From: an uncultured Clostridium sp.
GTDB taxonomy: Bacteria > Bacillota > Clostridia > TANB77 > CAG-508
DNA: 64,000 nucleotides
Assembly: GCA_900554635.1 (NCBI GenBank)
Contig: USHY01000001.1
Location: 25,464-89,463 of the forward strand
Reading direction: 5' to 3'
The notes beneath the pieces were generated by a model that saw only the letters and a program-made list of their open reading frames with translations, did not search any database and was not told where the DNA came from. Below are positions 18,128 to 27,899 of this stretch, one piece after another; position 1 is the stretch's first letter, and each line of letters begins with the position of its first letter. The position numbers were made by a program, and so were the translations under genes.

Positions 18128-19234
18128 CTAGTTATTCATATATTTTTCTATAATTGCATCTGCTATTCTTTTACTTGCTTTTCCATCTCCATATGGGTTT
18201 GAAGCACTACTCATTTTCTCATATATTTCTACATTTGTCAATAATTCTTTTGTTAGGGTGTATATTGTCTGCTCATTTGTTCCTGCAAGTTTTAATGTTC
18301 CTGCTTTTATTCCTTCCGGTCTCTCTGTTGTATCTCTTAGTACTAATACTGGTTTACCAAGGCTTGGTGCTTCTTCTTGTATTCCTCCACTGTCTGTTAA
18401 TATTAGATATGACCTATTAATGAAATTATGAAAGTCTATTACTTCTAATGGTTCTATTAATTTAACTTTTCTGTCATTCCCCAAAATTTCATCTGCTACC
18501 ATTCTTACTTTTGGGTTAAGATGTACTGGGTATATTACTTTTACATCATCAAATTCATCTACTATTCTCTTTATTGCTTTAAACATATGCCTCATTGGTT
18601 CTCCTAGGTTTTCTCTTCTATGTGCTGTTAATAAAATCAATCTATCATTTCCTAACCAATCGAAAATTGGATTTGTGTATTCTTTATTAACTGTTGTTTT
18701 AAGTGCATCTATTGCTGTATTTCCAGTTACATATATTGTTTCTGGCTTTTTTCCTTCTTTTAATAGACTATTTTTGCTGTTTTCTGTTGGTGCAAAGTGC
18801 ATATCTGCCATTACTCCAACCATTTGTCTATTCATCTCTTCTGGATATGGTGAATATTTGTTCCAAGTTCTAAGACCTGCTTCCACATGCCCAATATCAA
18901 CTTGATTATAAAAAGCAGCTAATGCTCCTGCAAAAGTAGTTGTAGTATCTCCATGAACCAAAACTATATCTGGATGAACTTCTCTTATTACCTCTTCTAC
19001 ACCCTTTAAAGCTCTTGATGTTATATCACTTAATGTTTGGCCTGGTTTCATGATATTTAAGTCAAAGTCTGGTTTGATTTCAAATGTTTCTAAAACTTGG
19101 TCAAGCATTTGCCTATGTTGTGCTGTTACACAAACTATACATTCAATTTCTTTTCTGGCTTTTAGTTCTTTTACTAATGGTGCCATTTTTATAGCTTCTG
19201 GTCTTGTTCCAAATATTGTCATAACTTTAATCAT
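18128..19234 (-). CDS. wecB: UDP-GlcNAc 2-epimerase (non-hydrolysing)
   Basis: Interconverts UDP-GlcNAc and UDP-ManNAc, the donor used by the TagA-type transferase encoded next to it. 368 residues, full length. Seen: KVMTIFGTRPEAIKMAPLV, VCVTAQHRQMLDQVLE, VHGDTTTTFAGALAAFY, GHVEAGLRTWNKYSPYPEEM, TAHRRENLG, and the UDP site LTDSGGIQEEAPSLGKPVL. All catalytic Asp/Glu/His blocks are present. Its start overlaps the end of tagA by 8 bp, so the two are translated together. With TagO and TagA it forms the start of a ManNAc-GlcNAc linkage unit. Confidence 0.95.
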   Translation of the reverse strand: MIKVMTIFGTRPEAIKMAPLVKELKARKEIECIVCVTAQHRQMLDQVLETFEIKPDFDLNIMKPGQTLSDITSRALKGVEEVIREVHPDIVLVHGDTTTTFAGALAAFYNQVDIGHVEAGLRTWNKYSPYPEEMNRQMVGVMADMHFAPTENSKNSLLKEGKKPETIYVTGNTAIDALKTTVNKEYTNPIFDWLGNDRLILLTAHRRENLGEPMRHMFKAIKRIVDEFDDVKVIYPVHLNPKVRMVADEILGNDRKVKLIEPLEVIDFHNFINRSYLILTDSGGIQEEAPSLGKPVLVLRDTTERPEGIKAGTLKLAGTNEQTIYTLTKELLTNVEIYEKMSSASNPYGDGKASKRIADAIIEKYMNN

Positions 19235-19952
19235 GTTTATTCCTCTTTTCTTTGTTTATTCTCATTAAATATTTTATGTTGCTGTTTATAAATCTTTTTA
19301 TTCTTTTTGGTTCTCTTACAATTCTATATAACCATTCTAGTTTTAGCTTGATAAAAATTTGTGGTGCTCTTCTCTTTGTTCCGCTAAGTACATCAAAAGT
19401 TCCCCCAACTCCTACAAAAATTCCTTTTGAGAATTGTTTTAAATGCTCAAATATTAAGATTTCTTGCATTGGTATTCCTAAAGCAACTAATATTATATCC
19501 GGATTTAGTTTTGCAATTTTTCTAAAAGTTGATTCTTTATCTTGAACATATCCATCTGTTGTGCCCAAAATTTGAACATCTTTATATTCAGTTTTTATTC
19601 TTTGAACAAGTTTTTCTAATACTTCTGGTTTTGCTCCTAGTAAGTAGATAGTTTTTTTATGAGTATTTGCATATTGAAGAAGTGCTGTTGATAGTTCAAC
19701 TCCTGGTATAGTTTCGCAAATATTGTATCCTAACATTTTTGCACCTTTTAGTATGCCTATTCCATCTGCTATTACTGTACTTTCGCTACTTAAATATGCT
19801 TCTTTCATTTTGGTATTTTCTTCAGCTTTCATTACTGTTTCTGGGTTTGCAGTTATTATAAACATTTTTTTATCTTGTTTTAAATTTTCTTCTACTATTT
19901 TGTAAAATTCCTGTTTTGTGCCCTTATATATTTTATCAAAATATTCTTTCAT
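19227..19952 (-). CDS. tagA: TagA/WecG/CpsF family ManNAc transferase
   Basis: Transfers ManNAc from UDP-ManNAc to lipid-linked GlcNAc, the second step of wall teichoic acid linkage-unit synthesis. 241 residues. Seen: FIITANPETVMKAEE, the active-site stretch STVIADGIGILKGAKMLG with the catalytic Asp, VELSTALLQYA, YLLGAKPEVLEKL, NPDIILVALGIPMQE and VGGTFDVLSGTKRRAP, then a basic membrane-binding C-terminus (EWLYRIVREPKRIKRF). It overlaps wecB by 8 bp. Together with tagO at 14.5 kb and the MdoB-like gene it indicates a teichoic-acid-like polymer alongside the capsule. Confidence 0.9.
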   Translation of the reverse strand: MKEYFDKIYKGTKQEFYKIVEENLKQDKKMFIITANPETVMKAEENTKMKEAYLSSESTVIADGIGILKGAKMLGYNICETIPGVELSTALLQYANTHKKTIYLLGAKPEVLEKLVQRIKTEYKDVQILGTTDGYVQDKESTFRKIAKLNPDIILVALGIPMQEILIFEHLKQFSKGIFVGVGGTFDVLSGTKRRAPQIFIKLKLEWLYRIVREPKRIKRFINSNIKYLMRINKEKRNKHD

Positions 19953-19961
19953 TTTCTACCT

Positions 19962-20672
19962 CTATGATTTTCTTATTTTACTTCTTAAGCTTATATAATC
20001 ACAATATAATCTTATGGAAAATTTATTGTTTAATTTCATTCTTAGAAACTCTCTCATTCGATTTTTAAAAGTATTATTTTTAAGCCAACTTCCTAGGAAA
20101 ACATGTACTGTTAATGAGTTTTTTGATGGGTTGCAAAGCACATCATCTTTATATACTTTTATTCCCTCTGGAAGCATTTGTTCTATGTTTCCAGTTTTGC
20201 AACCATATTTTTCAATAAGTAGATTTGATACAGATATTGTGTTATTATCTTTAAAATTTCCTTCTAGTTCTAAGTTAGTATAGTAGTCTAGCATATCTTT
20301 TATTAATGGATGATGTTTTTCAGCTCCAAACACAGCAGTAAATGGATATTCTGGAGCTTCATATCCTACAAATGCTCTGTTTTCAAGTAGTTTATCTAAT
20401 TTGTCTATTACAAAAACATCTGTATCTAAATATATTCCTCCATAATTATATATGGCATATGCTCTTACATAATCACTTACAAATGCCCATTTTTTATTTT
20501 CATACATTTTTTTTACAAATTCATTAGAATTTATATTGAAATTTTCTTCATTCCATTCTATAAACTCATAGTCTTTTAAATGTTTTTTCCATGTTTTAAT
20601 ACATTTTTTTATTTTGGCTGGTTTTTCTTTTTTCCCCATCCAAACATAGTGAATTATTTTAGGTATTGACAT
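19962..20672 (-). CDS. GT32 (OCH1-like) capsular glycosyltransferase
   Basis: 236 residues. Opens with IPKIIHYVWMGKKEKP, followed by WEFIEWNEENF-like sequence and the donor-binding block FVSDYVRAYAIYNYGGIYLDTDVFV, with the DxD metal motif DTD. This set defines the Gly_transf_sug/GT32 family, which adds hexoses to surface glycans. No membrane segment is seen; the C-terminus is basic (RMREFLRMKLNNK). It overlaps the upstream GtrA-fusion gene by 14 bp. Sugar donor and linkage cannot be read from sequence. Confidence 0.87.
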   Translation of the reverse strand: MSIPKIIHYVWMGKKEKPAKIKKCIKTWKKHLKDYEFIEWNEENFNINSNEFVKKMYENKKWAFVSDYVRAYAIYNYGGIYLDTDVFVIDKLDKLLENRAFVGYEAPEYPFTAVFGAEKHHPLIKDMLDYYTNLELEGNFKDNNTISVSNLLIEKYGCKTGNIEQMLPEGIKVYKDDVLCNPSKNSLTVHVFLGSWLKNNTFKNRMREFLRMKLNNKFSIRLYCDYISLRSKIRKS

Positions 20673-22398
20673 TTAATCTTTTTCTCCTTTTATCTTTTAT
20701 TTTTTCATATATTACTTGTAAGCCCATTCCTATTATTATAAACCTTATGAAAATTAAGGTTTGTCCATATCTTGAAAATGAGAAGGTATAACTATATACA
20801 AGTATCTGGAATATATAGTTAAATGCTAAGAATAAACATTCAAAAACTGTTTTTTTGTTAAATAATAATACTACCCCGCAAACAATTGTAAGTACTATAT
20901 CTATCATCCTTAATTTTAGTATCATTCCTATTGTGATGTTAAATAATCCTTTCCAGTAGAAAGTATTATATATTAGGCCTAATGGTTTAAAAATTAAATA
21001 TGATTTTAGCATTGAAGCTTTATCAGTATCCCACCATTTTTTCATTCTGTATTTTGCAATTAATCCATCTTTTTCTAATAGATAGTATCTTTGTTTGTAT
21101 GGTTTACTTGTCTCTTCACCACTTATATATTTTTTCATTTCATCTGACGCATTTTCTTCTACATATTTATCATATTCTTCTTGGTTATCCTCTGGATATC
21201 CAGAACCTTGATATGTTCCTAGCAATAATGGATTACCTGTGCCATATGTTAGTGGAATGAATTTATCAAATGCAATGTAATTCCTTACAGTCCAAGGAAT
21301 AAAAAACACGAGTAAAACTCCTGCTGCAATTAACATTTGTTTTAAAAGTTTATTTAGATCATATTTCTTAATAATTAAATAAATGATTAAGAATAACGGA
21401 TATGGCGCAATATTGGCCTTTAGTAAAATACATATCATGTAAAATATTATTATTTGATAAAAATATTTGTTTTCCTTTGTTCTTGCTAATTGTAAACTTG
21501 AGTATATTAAGTAAATAAATCCAAACATAAATGGAGTTTCTGTAAGGATTGTATTATCCATCCAAATAAAGTCAATACTTAGTAAAAATGCAGCTGCTAT
21601 ACAAGAAAACACTTTGTTTGAGTATAGTCTTGTAATTTTATATACTCCAAGTATTGAGGCTATTCCTAAAATCATCCACACAATTTTAAGTACTACAAAT
21701 AATGCTTTTCCTTCTCCAAATCCATAAGATACTAGTGCAATAAAATATGTCATTCCTGGCATAATTTGTGCTGATTTTACTCCGTGCATTATTAATTCTA
21801 GGTTGTTTTTAAAATGGATTCCGCTCTCAATATAACTTAAATCATCACTTTCTAAATTATACATTATTCCTAAATCTGCAAGTACTATAATGTGCAAAAC
21901 AAGTGAAATAAGCATTATTACACATATGCCTTTATTATTTTTTAAAAAGTCTCTAATGTTCAGCAAAATTTTTGTGAATTCTATGTGTCTATTGTTAAAG
22001 ATATACCTTTTTTGAATAAAGTAATTCATTCCTAAAATAGCAACATCTACAAGGAATTTTATTATTGTCAAATTATTTCCTAATAGTTTATATATAATTG
22101 CAACAGTTATTCCTGAGTTAAGCATTTGTATAACAACAAGAAAATAGTAACTTAACAAGACATTTATATCACTTTTCTTTTTTTTCTCACTACTAAATAC
22201 TTTATTTTTATTTATCAAAAAATTGATAAAAGATGAAATTACTCTTGCTAAAATAGTTGCTATTAGAATATATGCTTCTTGAGTTTTAAATACAAAGCAA
22301 AATATTGTAAAAGCAAATAAATCTATTGCATAGCTTATTCCTGCTGAAATTATATACTTTATGAAAGTTTGATATTTATTTATAAGACTTTTAATCAT
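20659..22398 (-). CDS. GtrA-like flippase fused to a PMT/ArnT-like membrane glycosyltransferase
   Basis: 579 residues in two parts. Residues about 1-135 are a GtrA domain (YIISAGISYAIDLFAFTIFC, four membrane segments, ending MNYFIQKRYIFNN); GtrA proteins are thought to flip lipid-linked sugars. Residues about 160-579 form a GT39/PMT_2-type transferase with about eleven segments and the extracellular acidic loop YNLESDDLSYIESGIHF, plus TETPFMFGFIYLIY. GtrA and GtrC are normally separate proteins working with GtrB. A fusion would couple flipping to transfer, and the neighbouring GT2 gene could supply the lipid-linked donor. It overlaps genes on both sides. Confidence 0.85.
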   Translation of the reverse strand: MIKSLINKYQTFIKYIISAGISYAIDLFAFTIFCFVFKTQEAYILIATILARVISSFINFLINKNKVFSSEKKKKSDINVLLSYYFLVVIQMLNSGITVAIIYKLLGNNLTIIKFLVDVAILGMNYFIQKRYIFNNRHIEFTKILLNIRDFLKNNKGICVIMLISLVLHIIVLADLGIMYNLESDDLSYIESGIHFKNNLELIMHGVKSAQIMPGMTYFIALVSYGFGEGKALFVVLKIVWMILGIASILGVYKITRLYSNKVFSCIAAAFLLSIDFIWMDNTILTETPFMFGFIYLIYSSLQLARTKENKYFYQIIIFYMICILLKANIAPYPLFLIIYLIIKKYDLNKLLKQMLIAAGVLLVFFIPWTVRNYIAFDKFIPLTYGTGNPLLLGTYQGSGYPEDNQEEYDKYVEENASDEMKKYISGEETSKPYKQRYYLLEKDGLIAKYRMKKWWDTDKASMLKSYLIFKPLGLIYNTFYWKGLFNITIGMILKLRMIDIVLTIVCGVVLLFNKKTVFECLFLAFNYIFQILVYSYTFSFSRYGQTLIFIRFIIIGMGLQVIYEKIKDKRRKRLNVNT

Positions 22399-23107
22399 TT
22401 TTACTCTCCATCTTTATTTTAATACTTGTGGCAATTATTGCAAAAGTAACTTTAACCATGTAATCTATGGATTTTAAGAAATTTATTGAAGATACTCCAA
22501 ATTCTCTTTTATTCATTATTACAGGAACTTCTTTAACTTTTAATTTTTTCTTTAATACTCTAGTAGTTGTAACAGGCTCTGGATAATCTTTTGGATAATC
22601 TTTACTAAACATTTCGATTATTTTCTTATTACAAGCTCTAAGCCCACTTGTAGGGTCTGTTATTTTTGTTCCAGTAAAAATTTTTATTACAAAACTAATA
22701 ATTTTTATCCCTATTTTCCTTGATGTTGTAGTTGTAAAACTTGCCTTTGTTTTCTCACAAAATCTGGAACCTATTACTAAATCGTTTCCATTTTCGATTT
22801 CTTTTATAAGAAATTCTAAGTATTCTTCGTTATGTTGCCCATCACCATCGAATTGAATTGCGATATCATAGTCATTTTCATAGGCATATTTATAGCCTGT
22901 TTGAACTGCACCGCCTATGCCTAGATTTTTTTCCAAATTTATGAATTTATATTTTTCTTGCTGTAGAATTTCTAGGGTTTTATCTGTTGAGCCATCATTT
23001 ATAACTACATAGTCCATATTCTCATTTTTAACACTTAAAACTTTTTCTACTGTATTTTTAATATTTTGTTCTTCGTTATATGCTGGTATAATTATTAATA
23101 CTTTCAT
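22391..23107 (-). CDS. Polyprenol-phosphate sugar synthase (GT2, DPM-like)
   Basis: 238 residues from ATG 23107, which has AAGGGAG upstream; a longer in-frame start at 23164 would run into the previous gene. GT2 core: KVLIIIPAYNEEQNIKNTVEK, VVINDGSTDKTLEILQ, GIGGAVQTGYKYAYEN, IQFDGDGQHNEEYLEF (DxD), VIGSRFCEK, then TDPTSGLRACNKKIIEMF, the signature of dolichol/undecaprenyl-phosphate mannose-type synthases. No C-terminal membrane pair, as in GtrB-short forms. It overlaps the GtrA-fusion gene by 8 bp, so the likely job is to make its undecaprenyl-phosphate sugar donor. Confidence 0.9.
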   Translation of the reverse strand: MKVLIIIPAYNEEQNIKNTVEKVLSVKNENMDYVVINDGSTDKTLEILQQEKYKFINLEKNLGIGGAVQTGYKYAYENDYDIAIQFDGDGQHNEEYLEFLIKEIENGNDLVIGSRFCEKTKASFTTTTSRKIGIKIISFVIKIFTGTKITDPTSGLRACNKKIIEMFSKDYPKDYPEPVTTTRVLKKKLKVKEVPVIMNKREFGVSSINFLKSIDYMVKVTFAIIATSIKIKMESKND

Positions 23108-23127
23108 AAATGTCTCCCTTGTTTTCT

Positions 23128-24309
23128 TTATTTTTTTGTAATTTTCACATATGGGTAAATACATAGAAACTTTGCTATATCTATTGCTAATTCTCTATCT
23201 TGTTCTGTTTTTACTTCTATTGTGCTAAAACCCTTTTGCATTTCTTGAAACAAATTTAGGTAAAAATCTTCTAGATTGTTTGAAAATAATCTCTTAGTAA
23301 AACTTCTAATGTCTTTTCCATAGTAAATATTTTCATTTGCTAGATTTTGGAATTCTATTTTTCTATCACTTTTTGTTTCATAAAACATTACTAGTGATTT
23401 TAGGAAGATGTTTTTTTCGTACTCTTTCCCATAAGTCTTTTTTATTATTTTTTTTACAATATTTCCTTTATTTTCGGTTGGCTTATTTATATATATTGGT
23501 TTATAGTAGTTAAACAGTTTTAATTTTCGTATTCCCTTTGCTCTGGTTGCTAAATATATTTTCTGTTGAAAGTTATATAATGGAATTGTATAATAGTTTA
23601 GTAAAATAGTTGCACACCTTAGTTCTCCATTTAAAACATTAAACTTTCCAATATCATTATTTATATAATTTTCTGTATGTATTCGATATTTTAGAATTGG
23701 GAAATTTGCATTTTTTACATTTAAAATTTTAGGTTTGCCTTGTAAATCTAGCCAAAAAGGAGTATTCCATAGTAGATAATTATTTTTTATTTGGTTTTTA
23801 TATACTGTGGCTTTCCATAAAGCAACATCCCCATATATATTTGCACCACCATTTAGCATAACTATTGGCGGTATATAAGGTTTGTTTCTATATTTCAGTG
23901 CTTTCCAGCAGTTTGTGATTTGAGATTTTTCATCAATTATTGTCAAATCTCCAATTATTGCATCACAATCATTTTCTTCCATTTTTTTAACTATTTTTTT
24001 GAAAAAATCATTTTCAGGTAATAAGTCATCTGAATGAAGAACAAATATATAATCTCCTGTTGCTTGTTCTAAGCCATTTAGTATAGCATTTAGCTGGTCT
24101 TTGTTTTCTTGATATATGTATTTAATTTTGTCTTCTACTTTATTTTTCTTTACAAATTCATCTATTATCTGTTTTGTATTATCTGTTGACCCATCATCTA
24201 TAATAATTTGTTCCCAGTTTTGGTATGTTTGTTTTACTAAGGAATTTAGTGTTTCTTCAAGGCTTTTAGCATCATTATATGTTGGTGTCATAACTGATAT
24301 TTTGTTCAT
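23128..24309 (-). CDS. Glycosyltransferase family 2
   Basis: 393 residues. N-terminal GT2 domain with ISVMTPTYNDAKSLEETLNS, IIDDGSTDNTKQIIDEF and FVLHSDDLLPENDFF (DxD-like SDD). The region after residue 200 is less conserved, rich in Lys and aromatic residues, and has no clear family. No membrane helix is predicted by eye. It sits between a Wzx flippase and a DPM-like synthase in the same direction with gaps of 1-20 bp, so it should add one sugar of the repeat unit on the cytoplasmic side. Donor unknown. Confidence 0.85.
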   Translation of the reverse strand: MNKISVMTPTYNDAKSLEETLNSLVKQTYQNWEQIIIDDGSTDNTKQIIDEFVKKNKVEDKIKYIYQENKDQLNAILNGLEQATGDYIFVLHSDDLLPENDFFKKIVKKMEENDCDAIIGDLTIIDEKSQITNCWKALKYRNKPYIPPIVMLNGGANIYGDVALWKATVYKNQIKNNYLLWNTPFWLDLQGKPKILNVKNANFPILKYRIHTENYINNDIGKFNVLNGELRCATILLNYYTIPLYNFQQKIYLATRAKGIRKLKLFNYYKPIYINKPTENKGNIVKKIIKKTYGKEYEKNIFLKSLVMFYETKSDRKIEFQNLANENIYYGKDIRSFTKRLFSNNLEDFYLNLFQEMQKGFSTIEVKTEQDRELAIDIAKFLCIYPYVKITKK

Positions 24310-24310
24310 T

Positions 24311-25798
24311 TTATTCCCCCTGTTTTTTTAGTCTTTTTAAGAACTCCAATTGTTTAGTAAAGTAAAAATAGATAAATGAAATAGCTAAATTTATTATTCC
24401 TATAATTATTCCATAAACAATACACTCTAGTACACTTGTATATACTGTTTTAAATGCAAAATTAATCCACACAATTTCCACTATTGCAAATATGAAATTG
24501 CATATACACATTATATAGTATTTTTCCGGTGTTGTTTCTAAAATTTTTTTGAAGATTACTATTGGTTTTGTTGCAAAATCAGCAGCTAATAGTGATATTA
24601 TTGTTCCTATTAGAACACCTACTATTCCAAGTTTATTTACTAAAACTAATGATACAGTTAAATTTATTATTATCTCAAAAATCACAAAAATCTTTATCTC
24701 TTTGAATTTTCCTGATGATAATGTGAAAACCTTTAATGGTATTCTAATTATTTGATAGAAAAGTATTATTGTAAATAAAATTCCAAGAACCCCTGTTGTA
24801 GCAATTTTACCTTCATACCAAACACTTATGAATTGGTTTATCATAAAGAAAAATGGTACACAAAGTATTGTTGCTAGAAAGAATATAAGCCCATTGAATT
24901 CATTAAATATTTTTAATGATTGTTCCTTATTATCTACCAGCATGTTTCCTATGCTAGATAATGTTGCTCCTGAAATTTTGTCAACTAACTGTTTTATTGC
25001 TTCAACAAAATAGTTATATGCTGAATATATAACTACAGCATCCAAGCCTATAAATTTTGATATTATTAATATATCTATATTGTTTGTAAGTACATTTGCT
25101 AAGGTATTAACAAATAAATGCTTTACATCTTTAAGCATTGAAAAGTCGCCTTTTTGCTTCATATCAAGCTTTGGATGTTGTTTGTTGCATAAAAATATTA
25201 TTATTATATTTGCTACTACACTACATACTATCAAGCTGATTAATAGTGCAACTAGGTCTAAACCTATACTTATAAGTATTATTTCTAAAATTGCTTTTAC
25301 TGTTGCTACTACCTGAAAAACCATATTAGGTATGTATTTTTTTTGTTCAGCATCAAATAAACTTCTTTGTGGTATGCTGAAATAGTATATTGCTTGGCTA
25401 ATTAAGTATAGAATAAAAGTAATTTGTATATATCCATTTGTAACGCCTGCTCTATCTTTTACAAAGAAAATCACAAAGAATGATAGCACTAGCCCAATCC
25501 CTAGAATTAAGAAACCTACTATGTTAAAAATTTTCTTTGCAGCAGACATTATTTGGTTTATTTTTTCATCATCTTTATCATGAACTGGTTTATATAATCT
25601 ATAAAGAAGTGCGCTTCCTATGCCTCCTTCAACTAGAACTAGGTATGCCACTATTTGACCATATAACTGGTATAAGCCTAATTTAGTTTGCCCTAGTATA
25701 TTTATAAATAACTTAATCTTTACAATTCCTAGAAGTAAAATAATTACTTGTGGAAGTGCATCTGTTATGAAGTTAATAATAGCTTTTTTTGTTCTCAT
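24311..25798 (-). CDS. wzx: Wzx-type polysaccharide repeat-unit flippase (module 1)
   Basis: 495 residues with about 12-14 membrane segments. Opening RTKKAIINFITDALPQVIILLLGIVKIK, then GQTKLGLYQLYGQIVAYLVLVEGGIG, typical of the oligosaccharide flippase part of the MVF superfamily. It moves undecaprenyl-diphosphate repeat units to the outer face. A second, different flippase is at 33.6-34.9 kb, which suggests two polymers or two modules. Gaps to neighbours are 1 bp on each side, so it is tightly cotranscribed. Confidence 0.87.
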   Translation of the reverse strand: MRTKKAIINFITDALPQVIILLLGIVKIKLFINILGQTKLGLYQLYGQIVAYLVLVEGGIGSALLYRLYKPVHDKDDEKINQIMSAAKKIFNIVGFLILGIGLVLSFFVIFFVKDRAGVTNGYIQITFILYLISQAIYYFSIPQRSLFDAEQKKYIPNMVFQVVATVKAILEIILISIGLDLVALLISLIVCSVVANIIIIFLCNKQHPKLDMKQKGDFSMLKDVKHLFVNTLANVLTNNIDILIISKFIGLDAVVIYSAYNYFVEAIKQLVDKISGATLSSIGNMLVDNKEQSLKIFNEFNGLIFFLATILCVPFFFMINQFISVWYEGKIATTGVLGILFTIILFYQIIRIPLKVFTLSSGKFKEIKIFVIFEIIINLTVSLVLVNKLGIVGVLIGTIISLLAADFATKPIVIFKKILETTPEKYYIMCICNFIFAIVEIVWINFAFKTVYTSVLECIVYGIIIGIINLAISFIYFYFTKQLEFLKRLKKQGE

Positions 25799-25799
25799 T

Positions 25800-26750
25800 T
25801 TACCCTCTTCTTATTTTTTTATATATTTTCAATAATAATTTGTTGTTATTATAAAAAATTCTACATGTTAATTTATATATAACCCCTGTCTGTTTATAAT
25901 ATTTGTTCTGTTGCCACTTTGGATATTTGCTTTTAATGGTTTTTCTAATTTTTTCTATCTGTTTTTCAGTATTGCTATATTTTATAAATCTTCCTATTCC
26001 AGCATATAATAAGTGATTAATATATAAAAATTCTAGTTCTTCTTTGTATGTTGTATTTTTAAACTTTGATGTTAATTCTTGCATTACATTGAAAATTGAT
26101 TCTAGCTTTTCACTATAACTTTGTTGTTGCATTGTTGAATTTTTTCTTATTACATAGTGATACAATGGTTCTTCACAGTAAGTAATTTTTTTTGCATATA
26201 TTGCAAGTACTGGTATTACTGCTAAATCTTCATATATATTGTTTTCTAAAAACTTTAAATTGTTTCTTTTAAAAATTTCTGTTTTAATTATTTTTGAGCA
26301 AGGTCCAGCAACTGATACTATGAAACTCTTTTTCAAGTCTTCATCTAGTACATAAAGTGATTTTTTATAAATCTTTTTTCTTTCATATTCTTCTACATAG
26401 TCACAAACCACTATATCTGAATTGTTTTCAATTGCATTATTATACATCTTTTCTAGCATCTCTTTGTCAATATAATCATCACTATCAACAAATGTAATAA
26501 ACTCTCCTGTTGCCATGCTTATGCCAATATTCCTTGCAATTGCTTGTCCCTCATTTGTTTTAGATTTATATTTAATATTTTCATATTTGCTACAGTATTT
26601 TTTAATAATATTTAGTGAATTATCTGTAGAGCCATCATCTATTATAATTATTTCTATATCCTCTAAACTCTGTGCTACGATATTATTTAAGCATTTTACT
26701 AAATATTTTTCTGCATTATAAACTGGAATAATAACACTTACCTTATACAA
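25800..26750 (-). CDS. Glycosyltransferase family 2 (EpsH/CpsI-like)
   Basis: 316 residues. KVSVIIPVYNAEKYLVKCLNNIV, IIIDDGSTDNSLNIIKKYCSKY, NEGQAIARNIGISMATGEFITFVDSDDYIDKEML: a textbook GT2 domain with SDD metal site. The second half has EPLYHYVIRKNSTMQQQ, commonly seen in capsule GT2 enzymes, and a basic C-terminus. Adds a sugar to the lipid-linked repeat unit; donor not assignable. It lies 12 bp after a GT4 gene in the same transcript. Confidence 0.9.
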   Translation of the reverse strand: MYKVSVIIPVYNAEKYLVKCLNNIVAQSLEDIEIIIIDDGSTDNSLNIIKKYCSKYENIKYKSKTNEGQAIARNIGISMATGEFITFVDSDDYIDKEMLEKMYNNAIENNSDIVVCDYVEEYERKKIYKKSLYVLDEDLKKSFIVSVAGPCSKIIKTEIFKRNNLKFLENNIYEDLAVIPVLAIYAKKITYCEEPLYHYVIRKNSTMQQQSYSEKLESIFNVMQELTSKFKNTTYKEELEFLYINHLLYAGIGRFIKYSNTEKQIEKIRKTIKSKYPKWQQNKYYKQTGVIYKLTCRIFYNNNKLLLKIYKKIRRG

Positions 26751-26762
26751 ATCTTGCTCTCC

Positions 26763-27899
26763 TTATAAATTTTCTAAAAACTCTGACCATTCTTTCTGAA
26801 CTTTTTCCTTTGAATATTTTTCTAATATTTTTTTTGCATTATTTGAAAGTCTTTGCATTTCTTGCTTGTTTTCAATAGTTTTGGCTATTTTTTCTGCCAT
26901 TTGCTTTTTATCTCTATTAGGTATTAAGTAGCCATTTTCTCCATTTTGAATAATTTCCTTTGGCCCATCACATGAATCAAATGCAAACAATGGAAGTCCT
27001 GCACTTGCAGCTTCTATTAATACTAATCCTAATGATTCTGAGTGTGATGTCATTACATATATTGAAGAATTGCTGTACTCCTCTTCAACTTTTTCAGTAG
27101 TTAGTTCACCTAGTAATAAAACTTTATTTTGCAAATTTAGGCTATTAATTTTATTCTTCAGAGCTTCCTTCTGACTACCGCTTCCTATTATTTTCAAATT
27201 CCAATCTGGATTTTTTTCTTGAAAAATTTCAAAAACATCAATTAAATCATCAAATCCCTTAACAGGTTCAAGTCTTCCTACTGATATTATTGTTTTATTT
27301 TCTAAATTTGAAACTTTATCTGTTTTTCTTTCAATATAATTTGGAATAAACTTAACTTTTGTGTTTCCAATTTTTCCTTCATAAAAATCACTCAAGTTCT
27401 TTGATGTTGGCATTAGATAATCAATATTCTTTAGTGATTTTACTAATTTTTTTATATATTTTTTATTATTGTTATGTGAATTATGTTCTTCAGCTATTTT
27501 AATAATTCCATTCTTTGCATATTTGCCAACCCAATTATTGTGTAAAATTCTTGTTGAAATAATAACATCACAATCAAGCTCTTTTATCTTTTCTACCATC
27601 GTTTTTTTTCGCAAATACAGTATTTTAAGGCTTTTTAAAGATTCTTTGGCCAATGTAAATATTTTTGCATTTTTTATTGCTGATTTTATTTCTTTTCTAT
27701 TTGGTTTAAGGTTTGGTAACAAATATTCAATTTTTACACTAGGATTTATTTCAAATGCTGGCAAATCGTTTAGTTTGTATGTTGAGATAATTGTAACATC
27801 ATTTTCCATACATAATATATTTGCTAAATTGCAAATAGCCTTTTCTGCTCCCCCTGCTCCTAAGTGTAATGCTAGAATTACAATTTTTTTATTCTTCAT
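26763..27899 (-). CDS. Glycosyltransferase family 4
   Basis: 378 residues, GT-B fold. N-terminus KIVILALHLGAGGAEKAICNLANIL; C-terminal donor site ISVGRLEPVKGFDDLIDVF, LKIIGSGSQKEALKNKI, VYVMTSHSESLGLVLIEAASAGLPLFAF with the E-x7-E pair (E-S-L…E-A-A). The GAGGAE opening is typical of GT4 enzymes adding hexoses or HexNAc to surface glycans. It overlaps the Wzy-like gene by 11 bp. Soluble, probably at the inner face of the membrane. Confidence 0.9.
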   Translation of the reverse strand: MKNKKIVILALHLGAGGAEKAICNLANILCMENDVTIISTYKLNDLPAFEINPSVKIEYLLPNLKPNRKEIKSAIKNAKIFTLAKESLKSLKILYLRKKTMVEKIKELDCDVIISTRILHNNWVGKYAKNGIIKIAEEHNSHNNNKKYIKKLVKSLKNIDYLMPTSKNLSDFYEGKIGNTKVKFIPNYIERKTDKVSNLENKTIISVGRLEPVKGFDDLIDVFEIFQEKNPDWNLKIIGSGSQKEALKNKINSLNLQNKVLLLGELTTEKVEEEYSNSSIYVMTSHSESLGLVLIEAASAGLPLFAFDSCDGPKEIIQNGENGYLIPNRDKKQMAEKIAKTIENKQEMQRLSNNAKKILEKYSKEKVQKEWSEFLENL

